Assembly: GCF_019112545.1 (NCBI RefSeq)
Contig: NW_025064882.1
Span: forward strand, 510,928-574,927
Direction of reading: 5' to 3'
Source of the DNA: Guyanagaster necrorhizus
Taxonomy: Eukaryota > Basidiomycota > Agaricomycetes > Agaricales > Physalacriaceae
DNA: 64,000 nt
A program made the translations under genes and the position numbers. Shown here in pieces: positions 1 to 9,402 of this stretch; the stretch's first letter is position 1, and each line of letters opens with the position of its first letter. Below the pieces are notes generated by a model that did not search any database, was not told where the DNA came from, and saw nothing but the letters and a program-made list of their open reading frames with translations.

Positions 1-462
1 GCCCAGAAGCTGAAGCATGTACTACTTGGCTTGCGTAAAGAACCGTTATTAAATCAGCCCAAAGCTAATGTTCCGACTCCTCCGGTCGCATTTTTATCAG
101 CGTCCCAAGCTAGCGGGTCGGCAAAGGATGTTGTGGTTTTCAACACTCCTATTAAGATTGAAGGACCATTATTTGGGAAGAGTGGTAGTATCGATAGCAA
201 CTCATTTGGGACGGGTTTTGAATTCCCTGATGACGATAACAGCTTCCATCTAAGCACGCCCGTGCCTACTGGCCGACGTGGAGCAGGAGGAGGAAAGAAA
301 CATGGAGGCGGATTTTTCAAAAAGAGTCCCAGCGCAGCTGCGACACCGCCAAAAGTACCGAGCTTTGACTGGGGACCGTTACCTGCTTTTGACTATGGTA
401 AGTCTGCTGGTAGTGGTGGATCACCTTTGGTTATGGGAATCAGTGGAGGGCCTCAGAAGTAG
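1..462 (+). CDS. C-terminal end of an unrecognised low-complexity protein (5' partial)
   Basis: The frame is open from the first base and ends at TAG 460-462, so the gene starts left of the window. The visible ~153 residues begin with a short charged/hydrophobic stretch (QKLKHVLLGLRKE) and then become rich in Ser, Gly, Pro and Lys. There is a basic GRRGAGGGKKHGGGFFKK patch and a Gly/Ser tail ending GPQK. Such tails are typical of disordered regulatory or nuclear proteins. I see no domain, signal peptide or membrane segment and cannot name the family. Codon use and the lack of stops support real coding. Confidence 0.6.
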   Translation, partial: AQKLKHVLLGLRKEPLLNQPKANVPTPPVAFLSASQASGSAKDVVVFNTPIKIEGPLFGKSGSIDSNSFGTGFEFPDDDNSFHLSTPVPTGRRGAGGGKKHGGGFFKKSPSAAATPPKVPSFDWGPLPAFDYGKSAGSGGSPLVMGISGGPQK

Positions 463-962
463 CTACTTAATAACAACATATTGACAGTCTATTGTTGTCG
501 CTTTGAATTTTGTATATACCTCTGTATCACCACCGACTATTGAACAACAAAGCGGCTTGCTTCGTCCTTAAACATAAGTTGAACATAAGTAAACATTGAT
601 GCTAGCGCAATTCAGTTAATTGTAGCTGAATAGTCGCCCACACCTTCCCAGACTCTGTGTGTGTGAGAGAGAGAGAGAAAGAGTGATTAGTAATATATAA
701 AAGAACACAAAATGTGAATAGCTTGCAAACGATATCGAGACAAAACAACCTAGACGTACTTTCCGAGATCGTTTTGATTATTTTTCAGCCGTAGTGGAGA
801 CTAGTAATCAGTGACGCCCATGTGGACAAAAGGTGGAAGTATAAAATGCAAATGCTGGTAGCATTATATAGTTCGCTATGTCTAATGAAAATGACTGGCA
901 GGATCGCGAAAATGTCGGTATAAATCGATGACGAGATGAAAGAAGATGCAGTAGCTTAAGTG
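463..962. other. Intergenic region between convergent 3' ends
   Basis: This holds the 3' flanks of the left-edge gene and of MAK16, which converge here. A short GT/GA simple-repeat run lies at about 656-680, followed by AT-rich sequence. I see no gene in it. Confidence 0.5.
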
Positions 963-2251
963 TCACCAATTTGCCGTAGAGAATGGAACACTTTCGACCT
1001 CCTGCTCATATTCGACTTCCACACGTGGACCCTCTATAAAGGCAGTTAGTATGTACCCGTTAAAGGCTACGTGGCACTTACTTCTGGTCTTTTTCTCTGG
1101 TCGCTTACGCGTAGGTTTCGACGAGGATGGAGGCGGCACTTTCCGTTTCCCGAGAGACGTCTTGGGCTCGACATTTTCTCTTGACTCGCTAGCGGAATCG
1201 TCGTCGTCATCGTCGTTTTGTTCTTCGGAATCGGAATCGTCATCCTACATTGCAATTAATGGGACCCGAGTACCGCAACGTAAATGAATACTCACAGCAG
1301 CTTCCTCTAGATCACTCAGACCATCATCATCTTCATCCCCGCTGATATCACTGACAAACTCTCGGTCACCCCAATCATCATCCATTTCTTCCTCAAGGTC
1401 TTCCTCGTCTTCTTCATCCGTTTCATCTGCTAGCATCTCCAGCGCATTTTCGGCGTCTTTCGAGCTCTCTCCATTCTTTTCTCGGTCAAGGATGGCCTGC
1501 CATACCGTCTCGTTGACGTTAAGTGGTGCATCACCGTATGCTTTTGATTTCAGACGTTCAATAAGTTCTTTTTCAATTGACCGTTCCAGATGAGCCGCAG
1601 AAAGCGCCTTCCTTTCTCGAACAGCTTCTCGACGATCCAATTTTTTCTTTACACCGATGAGCTTAGGCCTGGAAAACCTGTGAGTCGAGAAATACATGTT
1701 TATTGGTTGGAATAACATACTGTTGGCGTAGCTGCAGTCGGCGCATTTTGATGAGATACTGCGTGATTTTTGTTACACGCTGCTTGCATTTGTGAATGAC
1801 GAAATTTGGCCAATACATCAGCTCACTGTCGATCTAAGAAGAATTAGAGAATGCGAAGAGGTCCAGAAAGTCCACACCTGCTCAAGAGCCTTGGTGTAGT
1901 TATTCGACAACTTGACTTTCTCCCACATACGTGCCGGCGAGTGTGCACGCTCGATGGTCTTCATGTACAGATATAGAACACCTGGACGCGAATCGTAAGA
2001 CCGAAAGTAAAGAACCGTCAGATAGCGCACCTTCTTTCTCCCGAATCGTTGCATACTGAGAGTTCGCCAAAGGACAAGATTGCCGGTTGCAGAACCCAGT
2101 TACATTGTATTCGTTTCGACAAAAATTTTGTGTCGCAGTTCTGGCGAAAAATGAGCATTTTGAAAAGCCTGGAGACTGGAACAACGTGCTTGACTTTGTA
2201 GGAACAAAATTGATTGTTGATGACAGACCATATCACGTCGTCGCTTTGCAT
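963..2251 (-). CDS. MAK16: MAK16-like ribosome biogenesis protein (60S assembly)
   Basis: Nucleolar factor for 25S/5.8S rRNA processing and pre-60S assembly. The start [12 protein letters not shown] at 2251 is the family's conserved N-terminus. It is followed by [20 protein letters not shown], then [13 protein letters not shown], the Mak16 middle block ([20 protein letters not shown]), an acidic Asp/Glu tract, and a basic tail ending in VEVEYEQE before TGA at 963-965. I read six introns. Intron 1 (2189-2141, 49 nt) begins with GC, not GT; it is the only choice I found that keeps both the frame and the conserved FCSYKVK-TATQNFC junction. The last intron has a clear TACTAAC-like branch site near 1040. 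The family assignment is secure from several conserved blocks. Confidence 0.93.
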
Positions 2252-2371
2252 GGTGGAAGGGCAGTACGAGATACAGAAAGAATCAAAAACATTTCAGCGT
2301 TGCTTTGGCTTGTTTATTTCTAAGGTGGTCGGATACGGGCCGGTCGCATGTACTTCAAATATACTAACATC

Positions 2372-4117
2372 ATGGCAGTCAAGGAGGATGTCAAAAAGTT
2401 CAACGGCCTCCCTCGGCGACCACGCATGCCTTCCGGAAACTTTCTGAACGAATGGCACTTTGATTTACGATTTGTTCATTGCCTGCAGCCCCCTTTACAT
2501 ATCCTGTTCTTGGTGCAGCCTGGCAGCACCTTTGCCCACTTTGAGTTCCTTCCAAAAGATAGGACAAAGGGAATGATCTTCTTTCCAGAGACTGCCAAAT
2601 AGGCTGCACCAGAAACCGCAAAGGCCTTGATTCATGCCTTTCTTAGCGGATTTCCCGCCTCACCCGCACACGCCATGTCTCCAATGGCTCCATGGAAACT
2701 TACCACAGACGACCCGAATTCCTGAAATTGGGAATTCGTAAGGAACTCGTCTCAGCTCAGTGGGGGCCACATGCCCTGCCCGCGAGAAAGTAATTATGCA
2801 TTCATTTTTGGTAACCTTTGAGGGCATAAATCACTCCTTCTGCGGCCCAGGTTCGCCTTCTTCCACAGTCCTTCCTCCGTTTCCTATCGGATACAAAGCA
2901 CTTGATCCTCTCCCCTTGATTCCCGACAGTGTTCTACGTCTTGTAAATCAGGACACCACTGCGCTCGAGCAAGGAAAGATAATAGCTTATGCTCAATTAC
3001 GCATAGGGTGTCGTCCTTGTGATGCCTCGAAATATCTCGGAAGTTCTGCTGCAGATGAAGAGATGAAGACTACCATAGCTTCAGTTGACGACTTACTCAA
3101 ATCACAACCTATGAATGTCGTGAAGACTAAAGCAAACGGAGGGGACGCAGAAGGTGCACTAGATTATGGACTTAGGTTGGTTCTACTCGTGGTTATCTCA
3201 TGTGATAGAATGTGCTCGACGATTCGATCTGGACTCACGCATGGATGCGGGTGCTCGCCCAACCGCTCCCTCACCAGGCAATACTTAATGATGGCTGCAT
3301 ACAGTTCCAAGGGATCCGACATCACAAAGGCAACCGCCCATGATGTCCTTGTAGAGTGGTACAGTGTACCTAGCCCGATGCCTCAACGGTATCTATGCGC
3401 CGCTACTTGGCATGCCAACGAGATCGTGAAACTGTTTCTCAAGCGGCCTTCACCGATGGCCTTCAAGTTCGCCTTCTATGTTATAGAACCTCAGCTGAAC
3501 ACTATTCCAGACCTCGCTTATCCATGCCAGGAATTACTGGGTGTGATGAAAAGACGGACAGCTGAAGTTGAGAAGAGCCAAAGTTAAAGTGGACCACAAG
3601 CGCCTGGAGTCTCCCAATCGGTACAGATGTGACCATTGGCTGCGGTATACAATCTGACTGTGGTCGTATGCTACGATAATGCATGTCCTGTTTCTCTTTT
3701 ACAATCAATTCCTTTCCTACAACCAGCATCTAGGTTCCAGAAAATGTGACAAAGACAAAAAGCCACATTATTGTAGTAGAAAGTAAATCGTCTGTTTACA
3801 TCGTGATTTATCCAACTGACATCCTGAGTTAGGTGTGTGAGTACCACCGTTTGTCCTAGTCTTGCCCTGCATTCATCTCCTATCGCTCTTCATCGTTACA
3901 GAGAAGGAGGTACTGCGCACTAGATTCTTGGTTATATGAAACGTCCCCTGATCTATATTCCTTTTCCCCCTAGGACTGCAGAAATCACAAGCCCATCTGT
4001 AAATCTGGGGCACCCTGCTCGGTAGGAAGTTGGAAAAGAGATCGAGGATCACGGTGCGGCTGCTCAAGCTCAGAGGTCGACTCCCCTCCTTCGTCCCAAT
4101 ACATTTGGGATTGTTAG
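2372..4117 (+). pseudogene. Decayed copy (copy 3) of a MYND zinc-finger protein family
   Basis: Clear paralogue of the intact gene at 35988-37899. It has the same start context (KFNGLPRRPRMPSG, NEWHFDLRF, PWKLTTDD), the same middle blocks (RQYLM, ATWHANEIVKL) and a broken MYND finger. Damage: an in-frame TAG at about 2600 after FFPETAK; loss of sequence around 2720; a frameshift inside the first finger half near 3637 (NRYRC then TIGCGIQ in another frame); Trp to Cys in the DWxxH signature (DCRNHKPIC); and one base missing in a 5-nt micro-exon at 3833. Remnants of all the finger exons are still placed correctly: KCDKDKKPHYC near 3745, an 8-nt exon at 3902-3909, and the last exon from 3974. The longest open piece is 2760-3587. 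Whether anything is still transcribed is unknown. Confidence 0.85.
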
Positions 4118-4603
4118 AAGAATGGAGGCCAACATCGGGCCTACGGGAGAACTGGAGATGACAAGAAGCTGATTATGAACCAATTCTTTTTTGAAAAAGC
4201 ACTGCAGATTGAAGTGAACGATTTATGGAGTTCATGGAGTACCAGGGAAATGTCTAGCAGTTAAATAAAGCCAACTTTAAGGAATATAGCCTGACAACAA
4301 CAAAACAACGATAGCAAATCAAAAGGGTAAGTGTAACAGTTCCATACTACTTCAAATATGCTAGTGTGATCTCCTAGAATTTAGGCTGTGATACCCATTT
4401 CTGAGAAAGGCGTCCCCAACCTGTATATGAATACGTCACTACCTCTATGATTCCGGATGAAGGAACCGAACTTACAAGCTAGTGGGTGGGTCCTTCAAGG
4501 AGTTCCCCTCCGCAATTGATACCAGATATACAATCTACGGTGTTGTTATCATCCACATAAGAGAAGGACAGGTCACGACGGTTTGACCCAGTCTCGTGAA
4601 TAG
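4118..4603. other. No gene seen
   Basis: Spacer between the MYND pseudogene and the aspartic protease pseudogene. It contains stops in all frames. I found no trace of the protease signal peptide or propeptide here. Confidence 0.5.
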
Positions 4604-5447
4604 ACTACGGCGCCGTGGAATTGGGAACCCCGCCAGTTTCCTTTCAGTTGTTGATGGATACTGGATCCGCGAACTTGTGGGTTGGTGCCGAGCGCTGTCG
4701 ATGCAACGATGGTGGCACTTGTGTACGTGGTTGCTTTTCGTAGTGCGCCTGTCTCTGGTAAGCAGCAGGGCAATCATTCATTTCTTGGTCCGCACTCGAG
4801 CAAGTCATTTGTTGGCACAAACGAGAGCTGGATTCTTTGGTACGGTACAGGATATGTTTCCGGCATTCTAGCGCGCGACGACGTGTCAATCATGGCTTTG
4901 AAACTTGAAGTACACGAGTTTGGCGTTGCACAAAACGAAAGTGCGGATTTCTCCGCGTACGAGCGTGTGCTTCATCTTTTTACCCTTTCGCCTTCGTTTC
5001 ATGTTTCAGAGACAGCGGCACAGACAGTAAGTGACGGTCATCCCGAAGACCTTCACTGATGATACCTCAAGCGGCCTCCCGTCAAAAAAACACCAAATGT
5101 AGTCGAAGCGCTCAATAAAACCGGTCAGATAAAAGATGCAGTGGTGTCATTCAACATGCTGCCGACGGAAAGGATGATGGAACCGGATCGGTAAGCTGTT
5201 CGTATGATGAGGATTCACGCAATCGTTTTGTAGACGCTTATTCTTGCGAACCCAAGGTAAGGTGGACATAACCATACGCAGCAATTCTGACTTGCCTGAT
5301 AATCCTTCTCTGCATTAGGACATAGCTTCGATACATCAACGAATTCCCGGGTCGCGATTGGACCAAGGCTCGTGGATCATTCCATACGAGACTAGTGCCA
5401 CAGTCTCTTTCGTTATTGGTGGCAGGGAGTTTGCCGTGCATTATTGA
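4604..5447 (+). pseudogene. Broken A1 aspartic protease, body without its 5' end
   Basis: Related to the two intact proteases at 24.2-28.4 kb. From 4604 it reads DYGAVELGTPP, then LLMDTGSANLWVG, so the first catalytic DTGS is intact. An intact phase-0 intron starts with GTACGT just after GGTC. The next exon carries GNHSFLGPHSSKSF and YGTGYVSG. Beyond about 4960 the gene is scrambled. The [10 protein letters not shown] block is missing. The second active site reads AIVL, stop, TLILANP where the intact copies read ILDTGTTL, so the second catalytic Asp is gone. The last recognisable part is SWIIPYETSATVSF with FVIGGREFAVHY, ending at TGA 5445-5447. Its signal peptide and propeptide are absent here; a matching fragment lies inverted at 5616-5864. 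Confidence 0.85.
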
Positions 5448-5615
5448 ACGACTGACATCCTATATCATTAGCCCTATTCATTAAAGTCAGTTGGTCGGCG
5501 CACAGGGATGGTCGGAACTCGCTTACTGAATCGACAGATTTTCTGCATAATGTCCTCTATCTTGGTATGGAATGCGAACAAGAATGCGGTCTCTTAGAAG
5601 TGATTGAAGCAGAGG

Positions 5616-5864
5616 CTACCCTTGCATGAGCGCAAGATGTTGGTCGCCCCGGTTCACATGTTGTTGGTGTATCTGAATGGAAATAAAGTGCACGTTAACA
5701 TCCAAGCAGTAGAATACACTCACGATGGTCAGACGACTCTCGCCATTTGCCAGCAAACTATATGCCCGCTTGACTGGTATCGAAATGGCGGAACTTGGAC
5801 GCGATATAGGTTCACTAGCAACGACTGCGACAACGAAAAGGCCGAAGACGGAAAAAAACATCAT
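5616..5864 (-). pseudogene. Aspartic protease 5' fragment (signal peptide and propeptide), inverted
   Basis: On the minus strand, MMFFSVFGLFVVAVVASEP is a good secretory signal peptide. After it come SISIPVKRAYSLLA and, across an intact intron that starts GTGAGT and ends CATTCAG, IHQQHVNRGDQHLALM. The intact proteases have the same layout: signal peptide, basic propeptide, intron, then [14 protein letters not shown] or QQNLNRALRRLARM. The fragment stops at a TAG soon after and no catalytic domain follows on this strand. The catalytic remnant at 4604-5447 lies on the other strand and points towards it, so the original gene was probably split by a local inversion. Two independent fragments are also possible. 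Confidence 0.75.
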
Positions 5865-6677
5865 TTCAATAGGACATGAATGTGCAACAAGTAAGGAAGG
5901 CAATGGCGGGAGGCAAGCAGAGAAGCAGCCAAATTGATGCTCATTTTGATTCGGATTCGCGATCAAAAGAAGCCGATCTCATTTAGCCCTGGTAGGCGCC
6001 ACAGTACATATCCGGTTTCCATCCAGCTGGGTCGATATTTCGACTGTTCGTTATGCCAGCGCTGTAAAGTAAAGCAGGAATCCCTGATTTGATATGCGAG
6101 GGTAGCTAAGAAGATTTCCCATGGCACCGGGTTATATAAAATGAAGATCTGGTATAAATCTAGACGCAAGTTCATCAGTCCAACGTAAGCAGTGAGCAGA
6201 ATCAGGGTCGTACATTGTATGTTCATTGTAATCCATGTTGCAGTTGTGGTGATACACGTTGGAAAGGCCTTGCGGAGAGAAAACTAGAAAAATAAACCAA
6301 AGTAAAACCAACATACAACAGTCTGCACTGTGGAATGGAAATTCGTTGTTATGTGTCACTATTGGTACTACGTACGTTGAAGGTATGCTATGTGTGGAAA
6401 AAAAATGCGAAATGCCATCATAAAATAACTGTAAAATGAGATATGCAATGAGAGCTAACGCCACTCTCGCGGTTTCTAGTTTTCCAAATTCTCACGAGCC
6501 TCGAAGATCCATCCATGCCTTGAAGTCTGAGACGAGCGACGTCGCATGCTGACTAGAACTGTCGCGTAAATTCCGAATGTATGTCGGAGAGTTGCCAGTT
6601 GATAGTACACGTAGATGCAGAATTGAGACGTCCAAAGAGAGTTGGGTTGATCGTGACGAGGTAATTAAAAACGTGCA
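5865..6677. other. No gene seen; old protease promoter side and 3' flank of the LAMMER kinase
   Basis: Open frames here (for example 6132-6464 minus) are hydrophobic but show no domain and no splice-supported continuation. I treat them as chance. Confidence 0.45.
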
Positions 6678-8660
6678 TTATATCTCATGAACGGGGATGT
6701 TCAAAGAGAAATAAGGATGGTTAAGCGCTTCTTGAACTGTGATGCGCTGAGCGGGATCGAATGCTAATAGCTTCTGCACCAAATTCAAGAACTGACGATT
6801 GATAGCGTTAGTCTGGGGTATGACCTCCTACACACCCATAACAACGTCAACAACGTTCAGATTATATGAAAGAGAATCGTACTAACCGAAAGTGGTCTTG
6901 TCGCGCGAACGTCCTTCTTGCTCTGTCTCGAAGCTTTAGGCTTAGGCCAGTCTAGTTTCGAACCTTCCTTGAAGAATTCAGGTTTCGTGCGGGCACCCTG
7001 CCGAGAAAAGCGCTCCGGCATCTTGCCCATGACCATCTCCATCATCGCAAGATGTTCCAGATTATCATGGGTCTGGAAAAGGGCTATTCCCGTGAAGAAC
7101 TCGACAAGAATACATCCAAGCGAGTACGCATCACAGGGATAGGACCAGCCTAATCCTTTAGCGGTTGTTAGTTCTCGGTCTGGAGTAGATTAACAATCAC
7201 GGACCTAGGATGATCTCTGGCGCTCGGTAATGACGAGTTGAAACAACTGTCGAATGATATTCGGACTCAAACGTAGCTGAACCGAAATCTATGAGACGAA
7301 TATCCGTGGATTGCAGTATACGCTTAGCCTTCGAGGGGGCGTTGCGCTGGGAAGGTTGTAAGCAGGGTTTCAGATGCATAAACCGCAAGACCCACCTTTC
7401 CTGGCACAGGAACATGTACCACCTTGTAGTCATTATGCACTAGTAGTATGTTTTCGGGTTTCAAGTCGGTGTGAACAAGCTTGAGATCGTGCAAGACTAT
7501 TAGTCCCAAGTCAGTATATGACGGAACCAAAAATAAAGGAATCTTACATGCGACGCTTCCCAGTAATTGTCGAGCGAATGATTGAATGTGGTGCCGAGGA
7601 AAAGGTGCAAAGTCGTTTTCCTTAAGAAAATCGTACACACACATTCCCAGGAGTTCCGAGACCAGACAGATATGGTTCCGATGGTCGAACCAGTGAATCA
7701 AATGTATACATTTGCTGCAGGAAGTCCATTAACATTGGTGAAAGTGTAAAATCAAAGCGCTTACTTGCGGTTCAAAGGATCGCGCTCCTTGAGCTTCTGC
7801 AAGACACGGACTTCGATCTTACTAGCATCACGATACTTCTGTATGGCTCGAATAATCTTGATAGCCACTCTAGCATTGGTTTCAGTATCAACGGCCTCAA
7901 CAACCTTCCCAAAGGTGCCCTGCCCAAGCAGTTTCACAGTACGATCTAAAACGGTTACATCAGTTCCCCCCCTGAATGAGTGTGAAAATCAGCACTTACA
8001 ACGTCGATAGATGATATCATTGGGTATGATAATGTAATGACCTTCTTTGTCATCACAGGAGACAGATCCCTTGGAAGTCTACGTTGAGAAAAGGACCATG
8101 AACACGTCATTCAAAAGTATAACTTGAGTGTGACAACTGACCTCATCCGTCGCAGCTGCGCTTCTAGTATCCCAAGATTTAGTCTGGGTGAGAGCCTGAG
8201 AATGGTGGCCGCTTGCTATGACCTTCTTGGCAGGTAGCGCACGGACCTCCTCGAGATGGTCCCGCTTCCGTTTCTTCGGTGGAGGAGCGACGATTGCGGA
8301 AGATGAACTCGCCGATAAAGCCTGAGCTTCTGCAGCAGCTCTAGCACGAGTCCTTATGGGCGCCGAGTACAAAGGAGGCTGGTATGAGGCAGAAAAGGCA
8401 CCAGTATGGGTAGTTGCAGGTGACATAGTAGGAGGGGGCGGTGTATCCTCAATAACGATGACATCCCGCAGCTTCCCGTCGTTGTCTAGTTCCTGCACTT
8501 CGCTATAACTGACGGTATACTGATGAGCACGTTTCCGTTTTCTAGTGACCACTGGAGGCGTAGGCATGACGCTGGCGGTGTTGGGATTAACGCCATTGAG
8601 GGCCTGAAGCGAATATTGGGAAAGCATTGTAGGCGGCAGCTGGTGGAACGCAGCCTGCAT
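6678..8660 (-). CDS. kns1: LAMMER/CLK-family dual-specificity protein kinase
   Basis: Protein kinase that phosphorylates SR-type splicing and regulatory factors, related to yeast Kns1 and S. pombe Lkh1. The N-terminal ~190 residues are disordered and carry basic RKRKRAH and PPKKRKRDH patches that could be nuclear localisation signals. The kinase domain follows: [12 protein letters not shown] (glycine loop), VAIKII (Lys), [11 protein letters not shown] (catalytic loop), IDFGSATF (DFG) and [12 protein letters not shown]. The family signature [11 protein letters not shown] near 7045 is the LAMMER motif with one change. The end [19 protein letters not shown] is standard. At least five short introns are seen. 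The ATG at 8658-8660 ([10 protein letters not shown]) is chosen because the upstream open stretch has no ATG. The stop is TAA at 6678-6680. Confidence 0.93.
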
Positions 8661-9402
8661 CGTCTGGGTTGCTGTGAACGACGTGATGGCAGAGAGAAAA
8701 AGCGTCAGCAACTTCGGTGGGGCAGAGTCAGTTGTAAGTAATCTCTCCGTCTGTCTTGTTTGGTCCTCTCGTTTACGTAAGCAACTGCAACAGGCGAATC
8801 ACTAAACGGACTTGGCGGCAATTCGACATTCACGGCCAGGTCCGTTACCCGTTCCCTACCGCTCCCTATGCCGCCTGTAGTGTTCTTACAGCTCCATGGC
8901 TGCAAAGGGAGTCCCTCTGTTTTGTTCCCAGTAAGAAATCTTTGTCTACCTTTGCTAGGCTGCCGGTCTCGCTATCTGCCGGTCTCATCACATTTGGAAC
9001 GTCTCTCTAGTCATATCTGGCCCCGGAACAGGCCCTCACATGCACCAGGATCTGTTTTCAGCAACGGCACATTATGTGCCACAAATATATCAGTGTCATC
9101 ATGAATGTCATCCAAGTACATATATGGTCGTCAATGGCAATGTGGGTGATATACACGCGATTCGACTTCCACGTAACAGCCCTTTTACTGGCAGTATCGT
9201 TCGTATACCCCGTGCATACACCACGCATTTTGCGGGTCACCTTCAACGGCATGATGGTGGGCGCGTTGTTCACACGCCACCATTTTTTCGCCTTGATCAG
9301 GATGCTATGAACCTGCTGCACTGTGCACCTGCAGCTGCGTTTCCTATTGTCACACCTATAATACATACATACATACATGTGCGGATGCTTCGTCGTAGCT
9401 GT
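8661..9402. other. Promoter region of the LAMMER kinase; no gene seen
   Basis: Lies between the kinase start and the 3' end of the oxidoreductase, both on the minus strand. It includes a short CATA repeat at about 9358-9376. The open frame at 9040-9483 (+) is His/Pro/Arg-rich and overlaps the oxidoreductase 3' end on the other strand. I do not support it as a gene. Confidence 0.45.

Noticed and set aside
6132..6464. Hydrophobic 110-codon minus frame suggesting a membrane protein
   Set aside because: No splice continuation and no family text; it lies next to decayed protease DNA and looks like chance.
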